Assembly: GCA_031272895.1 (NCBI GenBank)
Contig: JAISSW010000012.1
Location: 1 to 64,000 of the forward strand
Direction of reading: 5' to 3'
DNA length: 64,000 nucleotides
Origin: Clostridium sp.
GTDB taxonomy: Bacteria > Bacillota > Clostridia > Oscillospirales > Acutalibacteraceae
A program made the translations under genes and the position numbers. A model generated the notes under the pieces. That model saw nothing but the letters and a program-made list of their open reading frames with translations. It was not told the DNA's origin and made no database searches. This document shows positions 43,477 through 53,369 of the stretch, one piece after another (position 1 is the stretch's first letter; each line of letters opens with the position of its first letter).

Positions 43477-44784
43477 ATGAGCTTAGCAGGCAAAAAAGAA
43501 CTGGAAAAGAATCTTTGGGAATTGCAAATCGCCGTATCCGCTGAGGATTTTATTAAGGCGACAGGCACGGCTTACCTTAAGGAGCGCGGACGCATTAATG
43601 TGCCGGGCTTCCGCAAGGGCAAGGCTCCGCGTCCCATTATCGAAAAGCTGTACGGCAAAGAGGTCTTTTATGAGGGCGCTTTGGACTCTCTTCTGCCTAC
43701 GCTGCTGGAGGACGCCTACAAGGCAGGCAAATTGGACGTCGTCGCCCCGCCGTTTGATTTGGACGCGGACACAAATAATGCCCCTAACGATATTACGCTG
43801 ACCGTTAAGGTTTGGACAAAGCCCAAAGTAACTATTGAAAAATACAAGGGGATTGAGGTTGAAAAGGACGAGGTAATTGTTAGCGAGGCTGACATTGACG
43901 CAGAGCTTGAGCGCCGCCGCGAGCGCAACGCACGCGTGATTTCCACAGAGGAAGCGTCGGTTGACGGCGATATTGCCGTGATTGACTTTGAGGGCTTTTT
44001 GGACGGCGTACCCTTTGAGGGCGGCAAGGCAGAAAAATATGAGCTGACGCTGGGCAGCGGTTCGTTTATACCCGGCTTTGAGGAGCAGCTGCTTGGCAAA
44101 AAGGCGGGCGACAGTGTGGAGGTTAATGTCAGCTTCCCGGAGGAATACCACGCTGAGGAGCTTGCCGGCAAGCCTGTAGTCTTTAAGGTTTACATACACG
44201 AGCTGAAGCACAAGGAGCTGCCCGAGCTTGACGATGAGTTCGCCAAGGATTTGGGTGATTATGAAACGGTTGCCGAGCTGCGCGACGGCATTAAGTGCGA
44301 GCTGACCGAGCAGCGCACAATGCGCGCGGACGAGAAATTTTATGACCGCGTAATGGAGGCGCTGATTGACGGCACACAGGCTGAAATCCCTGCGGTGATG
44401 ATTGAGCGGCAGGCAAAGGATAATGTGCGCCAAATGGCGGACAACCTTGCGCGCCAGGGAATGCAGCTTGATATGTACCTCCAATACATTGGGCAAACAC
44501 CGGAGGAATTTGAGCAATCACAAATGCCGTCGGCTGAGCGCCGCGTTCGCCTTGAGCTTGCGCTTGAAAAAATAGAAAAGCTTGAGAAAATAAAAATCCC
44601 CGCCAAAAAGCTGGATGACGAATATACTAAGGTCGCGGAACAATATGGCTTGACGGTCGAGCGTGTTAAGGAAATCATTTCCGAGGAAGATATGGAAGCT
44701 TCCCTTAAGCGCGAAAAGGCAATAGACATAGTTAAGGATACCGCCGTTCCCATTCCCAAAAAGGCTGAGGACGAGGCTGAATAA
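43477..44784 (+). CDS. tig: Trigger factor
   Basis: A 435-residue ribosome-associated chaperone and prolyl isomerase. The ribosome-binding signature is GFRKGKAPR (about 45-53), the FKBP-like domain spans about 155-240, and the C-terminal arm domains follow. AAGAGGAG precedes the ATG. It heads the tig-clpP-clpX set, a common bacterial order. Confidence 0.96.
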   Translation: MSLAGKKELEKNLWELQIAVSAEDFIKATGTAYLKERGRINVPGFRKGKAPRPIIEKLYGKEVFYEGALDSLLPTLLEDAYKAGKLDVVAPPFDLDADTNNAPNDITLTVKVWTKPKVTIEKYKGIEVEKDEVIVSEADIDAELERRRERNARVISTEEASVDGDIAVIDFEGFLDGVPFEGGKAEKYELTLGSGSFIPGFEEQLLGKKAGDSVEVNVSFPEEYHAEELAGKPVVFKVYIHELKHKELPELDDEFAKDLGDYETVAELRDGIKCELTEQRTMRADEKFYDRVMEALIDGTQAEIPAVMIERQAKDNVRQMADNLARQGMQLDMYLQYIGQTPEEFEQSQMPSAERRVRLELALEKIEKLEKIKIPAKKLDDEYTKVAEQYGLTVERVKEIISEEDMEASLKREKAIDIVKDTAVPIPKKAEDEAE

Positions 44785-44831
44785 CCATGCCACTCAAAAA
44801 CAATAATCTATAATACAGGAGGATTTTAACC

Positions 44832-45413
44832 ATGGCATTAGTCCCTATTGTAATTGAGCAAAACAACCGCGGGGAACGTTCCTATGACATTTTTTCCCGC
44901 CTGCTGAATGACCGTATCATCATGCTCAGCGACGAGGTCAATGACGCCACCGCAAGCCTTGTAGTCGCCCAAATGCTGTTTTTGGAGAGTCAGGACCCGG
45001 ATAAGGATATCCACCTCTATATCAACAGCCCCGGCGGCAGCGTTTCGGCCGGCTTGGCGATTTACGACACCATGAATTACCTTAAGTGCGATGTTTCAAC
45101 CATCTGCATGGGTCTGGCGGCAAGCATGGGGGCCTTCCTGCTCTCCAGCGGAGCCAAAGGCAAGCGCCTTGCGCTGCCCAACGCGGAGATTATGATTCAT
45201 CAGCCCTCCGGCGGCGCACAGGGCATGGCGAGCGACATTGAAATCACCACCAGGCACATTCTGCGCACGCGTGAGCGTTTGAACAGAATCCTTGCGGAGA
45301 ACACCGGCAAGCCCGTAGAGGTAATCGCCCGGGACACAGACAGGGATAACTTCCTCACCGCGGAGGAAGCGCTTGAATACGGCTTGATAGACACCATTAT
45401 CACCAAGCGCTGA
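44832..45413 (+). CDS. clpP: ATP-dependent Clp protease proteolytic subunit
   Basis: A 193-residue serine protease with [12 protein letters not shown] (Ser about 98), [10 protein letters not shown] (His about 123) and the [10 protein letters not shown] block holding the catalytic Asp. CAGGAGG lies upstream of the ATG. It forms the tetradecameric chamber fed by ClpX. Confidence 0.97.
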   Translation: MALVPIVIEQNNRGERSYDIFSRLLNDRIIMLSDEVNDATASLVVAQMLFLESQDPDKDIHLYINSPGGSVSAGLAIYDTMNYLKCDVSTICMGLAASMGAFLLSSGAKGKRLALPNAEIMIHQPSGGAQGMASDIEITTRHILRTRERLNRILAENTGKPVEVIARDTDRDNFLTAEEALEYGLIDTIITKR

Positions 45414-45436
45414 ACAAAAGGCAAAGGGAGGTAAAC

Positions 45437-46714
45437 GTGGACGAGGTTAAGAATCAAATTTACTGTTCGTTTTGCGGCAAAAGGCAGGACCATGTTCTGC
45501 AGATGTTCCGCGGCACCAGCGGCTTTATCTGCGACGAGTGCGTGGAGAATTGTTGGCGCCTTTTGGACGCCGACCCGGACGAGAGCCGCCGCCTGCCAAC
45601 CGCGCAGGACGCAAGCTACCTTATGCGCCCGCAGGAGATGAAGGCAAGGCTTGATGATTACGTCATTGGGCAGGACAGCGCAAAAACGGCGCTTTGCGTT
45701 GCGGTTTACAATCAATACAAGCGTATGCTGCTGCGCCCCAAGGGTAAGGACCAGGTGGAGCTGCAAAAAAGCAACATCCTTTTGTTGGGGCCAACGGGTA
45801 CCGGCAAGACCATGCTTGCCCAAACCCTTGCGCGCATACTAAACGTACCGATTGCCATTGCCGACGCAACCACCTTGACCGAGGCGGGCTATGTTGGCGA
45901 GGACGTTGAGAATATTCTGCTCAGGCTTATTCAAGCGGCGGAATACGACATAGAGCGCGCACAGCACGGCATAATCTATGTTGATGAGATTGACAAAATC
46001 GCCCGCAAGAGCGAAAACCCCTCCATTACCCGCGACGTAAGCGGCGAGGGTGTGCAGCAGGCACTGCTTAAAATCATTGAGGGTACGGTCGCCAATGTGC
46101 CGCCCGGCGGCGGACGCAAGCACCCCCAGCAGGAGTTTGTGCAGATTGACACTACGGACATTCTCTTCATTTGCGGCGGCGCGTTCGACGGGCTTGAGCA
46201 AATTGTGGAACGCCGCGTAAGCGGCAGCGCACTTGGTTTCGGTGCCGACGTGCGCAGCAAGGCAAGCCTTTGGCAGGGCGAGCTTATGAGCCATGTAATT
46301 CAGCAGGACTTGGTAAAATACGGGCTTATCCCTGAGCTTGTGGGCAGAATCCCGGTGCTTGCCGCCTTGGAGGAGCTTGACGCCGATTCCCTTGTGCGGA
46401 TTATGACCGAGCCGAAGAACGCCCTTGTTAAGCAATACCAAACGCTTTTCCGCTTTGACGGCGCGGAGCTGCACTTTGAAAAGAAAGCCTTGCGCGCAAT
46501 TGCTGAAAAGGCTCTGGAGAAAAAGACGGGGGCGCGCGGGCTGCGTTCAATTATGGAAACGCTGCTTATGCCGCTGATGTTCCAAATCCCCAGCGAGCCA
46601 ACCATAGAGGCAATCACTATTACTGAAAAATGCGTCACAGACGGCGCGGAGCCGATAATCGAGCGCAACCCGCAGCGTGTACGCAAAGCACGCATCACAG
46701 GTCAGGCGGGCTGA
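45437..46714 (+). CDS. clpX: ATP-dependent Clp protease ATP-binding subunit ClpX
   Basis: A 425-residue AAA+ unfoldase. The N-terminal zinc-binding domain has C10, C13, C32 and C35; Walker A is GPTGTGKT, Walker B is [11 protein letters not shown], and the IGF-type region of ClpX is expected later. It starts with GTG after GGGAGG. It sits 23 bases after clpP. ClpXP degrades tmRNA-tagged proteins. Confidence 0.97.
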   Translation: MDEVKNQIYCSFCGKRQDHVLQMFRGTSGFICDECVENCWRLLDADPDESRRLPTAQDASYLMRPQEMKARLDDYVIGQDSAKTALCVAVYNQYKRMLLRPKGKDQVELQKSNILLLGPTGTGKTMLAQTLARILNVPIAIADATTLTEAGYVGEDVENILLRLIQAAEYDIERAQHGIIYVDEIDKIARKSENPSITRDVSGEGVQQALLKIIEGTVANVPPGGGRKHPQQEFVQIDTTDILFICGGAFDGLEQIVERRVSGSALGFGADVRSKASLWQGELMSHVIQQDLVKYGLIPELVGRIPVLAALEELDADSLVRIMTEPKNALVKQYQTLFRFDGAELHFEKKALRAIAEKALEKKTGARGLRSIMETLLMPLMFQIPSEPTIEAITITEKCVTDGAEPIIERNPQRVRKARITGQAG

Positions 46715-46783
46715 GCAGTGGCAAAACGCGGGGAGGGCAAGCCCCCTCCCCAAAAACACAGGCTAAAGGAAACGGTGGAGTAA

Positions 46784-47053
46784 ATGAAGGCTGTTTTAAC
46801 CGTTGTTGGGCGTGATATGGTTGGCATTTTGGCGGACGTTTCCGCGGAGTGCGCCAAGAACAACGTCAACATAGAGGAGGTTTCCCAATCCGTTTTGCAG
46901 GATTTGTTCTGCATGATAATGCTGGTGGACGTGAGTAAATGCCCGTTGCCCCTTGTGGATTTTGCGGAGCTTATGGGCGCACAGGGCAAGGAAAAGGGGC
47001 TTGCAATCCACCTTATGCACGAGGATATTTTTCAGGCAATGCACAGAATTTAG
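46784..47053 (+). CDS. ACT-domain protein (UPF0237)
   Basis: An 89-residue single ACT domain (AVLTVVGRDMVGILADVSAE) of the UPF0237 type. Such proteins are almost always encoded just before a PFL/UPF0210 gene, as here. They may bind an amino acid and regulate the partner. A GC-rich hairpin without T-run (about 46730-46753) separates it from clpX. Confidence 0.9.
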   Translation: MKAVLTVVGRDMVGILADVSAECAKNNVNIEEVSQSVLQDLFCMIMLVDVSKCPLPLVDFAELMGAQGKEKGLAIHLMHEDIFQAMHRI

Positions 47054-47086
47054 CTTAGCGCTACATAAATAATACGGGGTAGAAAA

Positions 47087-48442
47087 ATGCTGAACACCCG
47101 CGATATTCTCGAAACAATCCGCATGATTGACGAAGAGAATCTGGATATACGCACAATCACCATGGGGATTTCCCTTTTGGACTGCGCGGATTCGGACATA
47201 GAGCGCTCCTGCGGCAAGGTTTATTCCAAAATCTGCCGCCTGGCGAAAAACTTGGTGCGAGTCGGCGATGAAATCGGCAGGGAATACGGTATTCCTATTA
47301 TCAACAAGCGTGTTGCCGTGACTCCCATAGCAATGCTTGTTGCAGCTTCCGGCGGCGACCCGATTAAATACGCAAAAACGCTGGATGAGGCGGCGCACCG
47401 GGTTGGGGTAAACTTCATTGGTGGCTACAGTGCGCTGGTGCAAAAGGGCTTCGCCGCCGGTGACGAGGCGCTCATTCGCTCAATTCCTCAGGCGCTTGCC
47501 CAAACGGAGCGTGTTTGCTCAAGCGTCAACATAGGCTCAACCAAGGCGGGCATTAACATGGACGCAGTGGCGCTCATGGGCGGTATTATCCGTGATTGTG
47601 CCCTGCAAACGGCGGAGCGTAGCTGCATTGGCGCGGCAAAGCTGGTTGTTTTTTGCAACGCGCCGGAGGATAATCCTTTTATGGCGGGCGCTTTCCACGG
47701 AGCGGGCGAGCCTGACTGTGTAATCAACGTCGGCGTTTCGGGTCCCGGAGTGGTAAGGAACGCAATCGCAAAAATCCCGGACGACGATATAACCGCCATT
47801 GCCGATATGGTGAAAAGAACGGCTTTCAAAATCACCCGCATTGGGCAGTTAGTCGCAACCCAGGCGGCGCAGCGCTTGGGCGTACCCTTCGGCATTGTGG
47901 ATTTATCCCTTGCCCCCACGCCGGCAATAGGCGATTCCGTGGCTTATATACTGGAGGAAATGGGTCTGGAGCAATGCGGGGCACACGGAACAACAGCCTG
48001 CCTTGCCCTGCTTAATGATGCCGTTAAAAAAGGCGGCGTAATGGCTTCAAGCCATGTCGGCGGGCTTTCCGGGGCATTTATCCCCGTCAGCGAGGACGCA
48101 GGCATGATTGCCGCCGCCCGCTCCGGCGCACTCAGCCTTGAAAAACTGGAGGCAATGACGGCGGTCTGCTCCGTTGGCTTGGATATGATTGTGCTGCCGG
48201 GCGACACGAGCGCTGATATACTCTCTGCAATCCTTGCGGACGAGGCGGCGATAGGCATGGTTAACGGTAAAACTACCGCAGTGCGCTTGATTCCGGCAAT
48301 CGGCAAGCAAATCGGCGATGAGCTTGAATTCGGCGGGCTTCTCGGTTCGGGGCCGGTAATGCCCGTTAACACTAAGTCGCCCGCAAGGTTTATTTCCCGC
48401 GGCGGTCGAATCCCGGCACCAATACACTCCCTAAAAAATTAG
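47087..48442 (+). CDS. PFL family protein (UPF0210/DUF711)
   Basis: A 451-residue protein of the UPF0210 family, which has a pyruvate-formate-lyase-like fold and no established reaction. Blocks include [29 protein letters not shown] and [16 protein letters not shown]. It is paired with the ACT protein 33 bases upstream. GGGG (weak) precedes the ATG. Confidence 0.9.
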   Translation: MLNTRDILETIRMIDEENLDIRTITMGISLLDCADSDIERSCGKVYSKICRLAKNLVRVGDEIGREYGIPIINKRVAVTPIAMLVAASGGDPIKYAKTLDEAAHRVGVNFIGGYSALVQKGFAAGDEALIRSIPQALAQTERVCSSVNIGSTKAGINMDAVALMGGIIRDCALQTAERSCIGAAKLVVFCNAPEDNPFMAGAFHGAGEPDCVINVGVSGPGVVRNAIAKIPDDDITAIADMVKRTAFKITRIGQLVATQAAQRLGVPFGIVDLSLAPTPAIGDSVAYILEEMGLEQCGAHGTTACLALLNDAVKKGGVMASSHVGGLSGAFIPVSEDAGMIAAARSGALSLEKLEAMTAVCSVGLDMIVLPGDTSADILSAILADEAAIGMVNGKTTAVRLIPAIGKQIGDELEFGGLLGSGPVMPVNTKSPARFISRGGRIPAPIHSLKN

Positions 48443-48582
48443 CGGAGGCGGCAAATCCCCTGCACGAGGACGCACGCAATCACTTTTCCCGCGGGGATAG
48501 CTTTTACGGAAGCTGCGCTCGGTTGCTAAAAGCGCCACTCGTCCGCAGGACACCGGCAAATATTTATTAAAGCGGAGTTGAC

Positions 48583-48918
48583 ATGAACTTAGACGAGCTG
48601 TTCAAAAAAAGCGAGCTTATTCCCTGCATAGTCCAGGAGGACACAAGCGGGGACGTGCTTATGCTTGCCTACATGAACCGCGCAAGCCTTGAACTTACGC
48701 TGCAGACCGGGGAAACACATTTTTGGAGCCGCTCAAGGCAGGAGCTTTGGCACAAGGGCGCGACGAGCGGTCACACACAGCGGGTTGTTTCTCTTTATGC
48801 GGATTGCGACAGCGACACCCTACTCTGTAGAGTAAACCAAAAGGGGGCGGCGTGCCACACAGGGCGCCACAGCTGCTTTTTTAAGGAAATCAAGGCACAA
48901 CACAGCAATAAGGAGTAA
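48583..48918 (+). CDS. hisI: Phosphoribosyl-AMP cyclohydrolase
   Basis: A 111-residue enzyme of histidine synthesis. [44 protein letters not shown] (Mg site) and CHTGRHSCF (zinc cysteines) are all present. It is six bases from hisE. No other his gene is in the window. The 140 bases before it contain small hairpins but no recognised leader. Confidence 0.95.
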   Translation: MNLDELFKKSELIPCIVQEDTSGDVLMLAYMNRASLELTLQTGETHFWSRSRQELWHKGATSGHTQRVVSLYADCDSDTLLCRVNQKGAACHTGRHSCFFKEIKAQHSNKE

Positions 48919-48923
48919 TAAAG

Positions 48924-49250
48924 ATGCAAGACGAATTTAAGGCGCTATACGCAACAATACTTTCCCGCCGCACAGAGTCTGCGGAAGGCAGCTACACGGG
49001 CTATCTGTTCGCCAAGGGTACGGATAAAATCCTGAAAAAATGCGGGGAGGAATGCGCCGAAACAATCATAGCCGCCAAAAACGGCGACAAAAACGAGCTT
49101 ATCCTTGAGCTTTCAGACCTGTTCTTCCACCTCCACGTCCTAATGGCGCAAATGGACGTCAGCCCCGACGACATTGCCGCCGAGCTTGCCAAACGCGCGC
49201 AAAAATCAGGGAACCTGAAGCAAATGCGCGTTACGGATAAAAACACTTAA
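48924..49250 (+). CDS. hisE: Phosphoribosyl-ATP pyrophosphatase
   Basis: A 108-residue MazG-like all-alpha hydrolase. Motifs GSYTGYLFAKGTDKILKKCG, then EECAETIIAAKNGD and ELSDLFFHLHVLM, match HisE. It acts directly before HisI in histidine synthesis. The ORF ends 12 bases before the M20 peptidase gene, so they may be co-transcribed. Confidence 0.95.
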   Translation: MQDEFKALYATILSRRTESAEGSYTGYLFAKGTDKILKKCGEECAETIIAAKNGDKNELILELSDLFFHLHVLMAQMDVSPDDIAAELAKRAQKSGNLKQMRVTDKNT

Positions 49251-49262
49251 AAGGAGTTTGCC

Positions 49263-50732
49263 ATGGAATATTTTCTCTATGCCCTCTTGGCGGCGTTGGC
49301 GCTGTTTGTGGTGGTAACACTCATACGCGCGGCGTTTTTCAAGGAGAAGAAAACGGAGCTTCCTCCCCTGCCGGACGAGGAGGTTGACGAGGCGCGGGTG
49401 CTGGAAAGCCTTTCGCAGGCAATCCAAATCAAAACCGTGTCCTACCCGGAGCATGAGCGGGTTGACTGGGAGGAGTTCGCGCGTTTCCGTGATTTTTTGG
49501 CGCGGCGCTACCCGCTGATTGACAAAAAGCTTGAGCATGAAATAATCGGCGACGCCAGCGTTATTTACCATTGGCGCGGCAAGGACAGCTCCCTTGAGCC
49601 TATAGCCCTGCTCTCCCACCAGGACGTGGTGCCGGTCACTCCCGGCACGGAGGGGGACTGGACACACCCTGCGTTCAGCGGACACAATGACGGCGAATTC
49701 ATTTGGGGGCGCGGCTCGCTGGACATGAAGAACCACCTTATTTGCCTTATGGAGGCTGTTGAGCTTTTGCTTGCCGAGGGCTTTGAGCCTGAGCGTGATG
49801 TATATTTGTGCTTTGGGCACGACGAAGAGGTTGTTGCGGCTGAAGCGGCGGGAGCAAAGTCAATGGCGGAGCTGTTTAAGGCGCGGGGGATACACCTTGA
49901 CAGCGTGCTGGACGAGGGCGGAGCTTGGCTTAAGGCAAGCGTCCCCCATGTTATGGACGGCTGGCTGGCGGGCATTGGCACCAGCGAAAAGGGCTATGCG
50001 GATTTTGAGATAGCCGTCAACGCAAAGGGAGGGCACTCCTCCGCGCCGCCGAACCACTCCGCACTGGGCGAGCTTGCCGTCGCTATTCAGGACGTGGAAA
50101 AGCATCAGTTCAAAACAAAGGTTTTTCCGTTCCTGCCACAGCTGCTTAAAAGCGTTGGCAGGGCGTCAAGCTACCCCGTGAGGGTTTTGCTGTGCAACAC
50201 GCCGCTGCTTATGCCGCTTGTTCGCGCAGCGCTTAAGCGCATACCCATTGCGGCCTGCATGGTGCGCACAACAACAGCGGCCACTATGGCTAACGGCAGC
50301 CCCGCGTGCAACGTGCTGCCGCAGCGGGCGAGCGCAATCTTCAACTTCCGTATGATGCCCGGCACAAGCATTGCGGACGTGGAAAAGCATTTGCATAAGG
50401 TTATCCGCAACAAAAACGTTGAGATAAGCTTCGTTAAGGGCAAGGAAGCCTCCCCATTCTCCCCCACGGACAGCCGAGCCTTCCAAACAATTGCGCGGCT
50501 TTGCAAGCAGATGAACGAAAAGTCAATCATAGCGCCGTATTTGGTTATGGGCGGCACGGATGCCTGCTTCTATGAAATTGTGTGCGAGAACGTCAACCGC
50601 TTTTCCCCGTTTGAAATTACGGCGGAGCTGATGAGCTGCACCCACGCCACAAACGAGCGCATACCCATAGCCACGGTTGCAAAGGGCGTTGTTTTCTTTA
50701 AGCGCTATTTGCGGCAAATGGCTCAGGCTTAA
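49263..50732 (+). CDS. M20-family peptidase with N-terminal membrane anchor
   Basis: A 489-residue protein of the CPS1/PM20D1-like branch of M20. It has an N-terminal TM helix (LYALLAALALFVVVTLIRA). Zinc-site and catalytic blocks are LLSHQDVVPV, WGRGSLDMKNHL, FGHDEEVV, and CTHATNER near the end. It cleaves or forms N-acyl amino acids or dipeptides; the substrate is unknown. AAGGAG precedes the ATG. Confidence 0.88.
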   Translation: MEYFLYALLAALALFVVVTLIRAAFFKEKKTELPPLPDEEVDEARVLESLSQAIQIKTVSYPEHERVDWEEFARFRDFLARRYPLIDKKLEHEIIGDASVIYHWRGKDSSLEPIALLSHQDVVPVTPGTEGDWTHPAFSGHNDGEFIWGRGSLDMKNHLICLMEAVELLLAEGFEPERDVYLCFGHDEEVVAAEAAGAKSMAELFKARGIHLDSVLDEGGAWLKASVPHVMDGWLAGIGTSEKGYADFEIAVNAKGGHSSAPPNHSALGELAVAIQDVEKHQFKTKVFPFLPQLLKSVGRASSYPVRVLLCNTPLLMPLVRAALKRIPIAACMVRTTTAATMANGSPACNVLPQRASAIFNFRMMPGTSIADVEKHLHKVIRNKNVEISFVKGKEASPFSPTDSRAFQTIARLCKQMNEKSIIAPYLVMGGTDACFYEIVCENVNRFSPFEITAELMSCTHATNERIPIATVAKGVVFFKRYLRQMAQA

Positions 50733-50759
50733 CGCGTCAGAAAGGTAAAGGCTCAGCAC

Positions 50760-51707
50760 ATGAAGTATTCCGTCCCTCTTTCAAAGGTCATCGCCGTCCA
50801 TGGCTTTGATGTTCTGCACACGCCATGCCCTCCGGAGGAAATCCTTGTCACCTCCCACGACGTCAACCGTCCGGCGCTTGCCTTGGCGGGCTACCACGAT
50901 TACTTTGACCCGGCGCGCCTGCAGTTCATTGGCTTTGCCGAGCGTGAATACCTGACAAGCCTGGGTGAGGAAGCAAAGGGGCGCGTGGAGCATTTCTTCA
51001 GCCAAAAGCCCGTTGCGGTAATTCTTGCTCGCGGGCTTGAGGCTAACGGCTTTTTGCTGGACTTAGCGAAGAGCTACGGTATCCCACTGCTTAGCACAAA
51101 GCAAAGCACCTCCGACTGCATGGCGGCCATTATCTCCTACCTTGGGGTTCAGCTTGCCGAGCGTATTGACCAGCACGGTGTATTGGTGGAGGTTGCGGGG
51201 CATGGCGTGCTGATTACCGGCGAGAGCGGAATAGGCAAAACCGAGTGTGCCCTTGAGCTTGTGCGCCGCGGACACCGCCTTGTGGCGGACGACAGGGTGG
51301 AAATTCGCCGTGTTTCCGCAACAACCTTGGTGGGCGCCGCGCCGGATAATATCCGCAACTTTTTGGAGCTGCGCGGCGTAGGTCTGCTGAATGTGCAGCA
51401 TTTGTTCGGCACAGGCGCCGTTAAAGACACAGAGCGCATTGACCTTGTTGTTGCAATGGAGCGTTGGCAAGACGGCAAGGCATACGAGCGAATCGGCGAT
51501 GTTAACAGCTACACGGATATTTTGGGCATTAAGGTGCCGATTGTTACGGTTCCCATTTCACCCGGGCGCAACCTTGCAATAATAATTGAGGCGGCGGTGA
51601 TGAACAACCGGGCAAAAAAGGGCGGCTACAACGCCGCGCAGGACTTTATGAGCCGTATGTCAACCCCCGACCCCGAGGTAATTAAAAACTTTTGGTACAG
51701 TATGTAG
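50760..51707 (+). CDS. hprK: HPr kinase/phosphorylase
   Basis: A 315-residue protein. The N-terminal MurF-like domain is followed by LLSTKQSTSDC, the P-loop GESGIGKTEC, VADDRVEI, the signature LELRGVGLLNV and a C-terminal helical segment. It phosphorylates HPr at Ser46 to drive carbon catabolite repression in Firmicutes. The start and length are normal. Confidence 0.96.
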   Translation: MKYSVPLSKVIAVHGFDVLHTPCPPEEILVTSHDVNRPALALAGYHDYFDPARLQFIGFAEREYLTSLGEEAKGRVEHFFSQKPVAVILARGLEANGFLLDLAKSYGIPLLSTKQSTSDCMAAIISYLGVQLAERIDQHGVLVEVAGHGVLITGESGIGKTECALELVRRGHRLVADDRVEIRRVSATTLVGAAPDNIRNFLELRGVGLLNVQHLFGTGAVKDTERIDLVVAMERWQDGKAYERIGDVNSYTDILGIKVPIVTVPISPGRNLAIIIEAAVMNNRAKKGGYNAAQDFMSRMSTPDPEVIKNFWYSM

Positions 51708-51735
51708 GCAAGATGCCGCAAAGTAACGCAGTACT

Positions 51736-51764
51736 CCCCCCTCCACATAAAATATGGCGGGGGG
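51736..51764 (+). promoter_or_regulatory. Hairpin covering the start region of the next gene
   Basis: CCCCCC.CCA (51736-51745) can pair with TGG.GGGGGG (51755-51764). The G-run is the only ribosome-site-like sequence for the following gene, so the stem could hide it. There is no T-run. Confidence 0.4.
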
Positions 51765-52806
51765 ATTGCGTTTGCGTGCGGACTTTTTTTGGAGTGAGCG
51801 CTACCACCCCAAGGCTGCCAACACAGTCGCCCTGCGCGGCTGCTACGGCGCAAAAAAACAGCGCCTGCTCAGTCTGCTTGCGGCTTATTGCGGGCAGGCT
51901 GAGCTATATTGTGCGCCGCTGCGTCCGCAGCAATTAGCCGCCGTATATCTACCGGACAGGGATGTTATATTCGCGGACGGCGACTGCCTTACGGCACTGC
52001 AAGCGGATAAAGAGCTATCCTTGGACGGCGGCTGTGACTGGTCGGCGCTGTGCGGAAGCTCGGCTGCCTTGGCTTCAATCGCGGCTAAGGTTCGTGTATG
52101 TGATAAAAAATATGCCAGATTCTTCAAGGCGGCAAGGCTGCTGCAGCAAAGCTTTTCTGTCTTAGATAAAGCCCGCCTTGACAGGCAAAAGCTTAGGCGC
52201 TGTGCGCTGCGCCTTTGCCGCAAGGAGCTGCCGCCGCAGGGCGGACACATAGGGCTGGAAACGCGGCGAATGCTCTCGTGTATGTGCGGCGGCGGCATGG
52301 CAACGCATTTTTTGACTATTGCAAGGCTGTGCGCAGTGCTGATAATCATTGAGGATTTCGCCGGGGCGGCAGGTTCAGCCCTGCTGCAGCTAATACGCGG
52401 ACGGGCGCTTGCGGGTGGAACGGACGTGATATTCTGCCCTTCGCCCATGGACGATTCCGCCGCGGAATTTCTTTTTATGCCGGCGCTTATGCTTGGCGTT
52501 TGTGTTTGCAACCGCTTCCACAGACCACGGGCCTTGATTGCCGCCTTGGAGGAAGGCAAGCGCTTTGAGCGTATGCGAATCCTGCGGACGGAGCGCTTTT
52601 ATCTGCCGCAAGCTCAGCAGAACCTAAAGCAGCTGCGCTTTTTGCACAGGGCGCAGTGGGAGCTTTTGGAGGAGGCAAGCGCCGCCCTTGCAAGGAGGGA
52701 TAAGCTGCTTGCAGCCGGAGAGGGCATATATGCCGCGGCCGGGCGCTGCGAAGGGCTTGCCTCACTTGCGGCGCAGGCACTGGCGCTTGCCGGGCTGAAG
52801 ACATAA
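51754..52806 (+). CDS. Uncharacterised protein resembling a P-loop-less tandem ATPase (PRK06851-like)
   Basis: A 350-residue protein (344 if the TTG at 51772 behind the G6 run is used). Two half-domains seem related: AELYCAPLRPQQLAAVYLPD in the first and DVIFCPSPMDD...FMPALMLGVCVCN in the second. They recall the HC-x-DP-x-IIPEL-type blocks of two-domain P-loop proteins such as PRK06851. At the places where Walker A would lie the sequence is RGCYGAKKQRLL and EDFAGAAGSALL, without GKS/T. The C-terminus is a charged helix. If the match is right, this is a degenerate, non-ATP-binding member. It is rich in Cys. Function unknown; downstream of hprK. Confidence 0.5.
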   Translation: MAGGLRLRADFFWSERYHPKAANTVALRGCYGAKKQRLLSLLAAYCGQAELYCAPLRPQQLAAVYLPDRDVIFADGDCLTALQADKELSLDGGCDWSALCGSSAALASIAAKVRVCDKKYARFFKAARLLQQSFSVLDKARLDRQKLRRCALRLCRKELPPQGGHIGLETRRMLSCMCGGGMATHFLTIARLCAVLIIIEDFAGAAGSALLQLIRGRALAGGTDVIFCPSPMDDSAAEFLFMPALMLGVCVCNRFHRPRALIAALEEGKRFERMRILRTERFYLPQAQQNLKQLRFLHRAQWELLEEASAALARRDKLLAAGEGIYAAAGRCEGLASLAAQALALAGLKT

Positions 52807-52811
52807 CAAAA

Positions 52812-52849
52812 AAACAAGCGGTCCGGCGCAATTCGCGGACCGTTTGTTT
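52812..52849. terminator. Bidirectional terminator
   Basis: AAACAAGCGGTCCG pairs with CGGACCGTTTGTTT over 14 bp (one G-U). It lies between convergent genes. Confidence 0.8.
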
Positions 52850-52872
52850 CGGAAAGTCTGTCGCGCTTGGGG

Positions 52873-53127
52873 TTAACTCTTTGCCTGCTCTCCAAGCTCC
52901 TTTGCACACGCAAGGCAAACCTTTTGACCGCTGAAGTCAATCAGCCCCTCCTCCGAACGACAAAACAGGCAGCTTGGTTGGTACTTGCGCAGGATAATTT
53001 AGTCGCCCTCCGTGAAAATTTCTACTGCGTCATTTGGTTTTTCAATCATGAACGAGCGGCGCAGCTCTTTCGGCAGTACTATCCTGCCGACCTCGTCCAG
53101 CTTACGAACGATACCAAGGGACTTCAT
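52873..53127 (-). pseudogene. AbrB-type regulator with C-terminal zinc ribbon, interrupted by TAA
   Basis: From the ATG at 53127 (GGAGAG ahead) the frame reads MKSLGIVRKLDEVGRIVLPK, then ELRRSF...EIFTEGD, a complete AbrB DNA-binding domain of 42 residues, then TAA (52999-53001). The same frame continues IILRKYQPSCLFCRSEEG, then KVCLACAKELGE to a TAA at 52873, giving a CxxC...CxxC zinc ribbon usual in clostridial AbrB proteins. The stop replaces the Tyr of the family's GDYI motif. Either the short AbrB domain works alone, the base is an error, or the gene is dead. Confidence 0.75.
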
Positions 53128-53369
53128 GCTTCTCTCCTTTATTACTGCAAAAAAGTTGAATTAACTCCCCTGCGACCATTACAAAATATACCATAGTTTG
53201 AGTGAAATTTCAAGTCACAAATGCGAAAAATATCGTAATTAATCAAAATTTGTTGTGGATAATATTGGAAATTAACGTGAGAAACAATTTTTTTGTTAAA
53301 AATATTTGTATAATAGTGCCAAAATTATCCAATAGTATAAATATATTTGTTAATAACGGAGGAATTGCC

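Noticed and set aside
43483-44517. Long minus-strand ORF opposite tig
   Set aside because: It is a shadow of trigger factor; no start signal or family match is seen.
46715-46783. Terminator after clpX
   Set aside because: A GGGGAGGG/CCCTCCCC stem is present but followed by A residues, so it is not a classical terminator on the plus strand.
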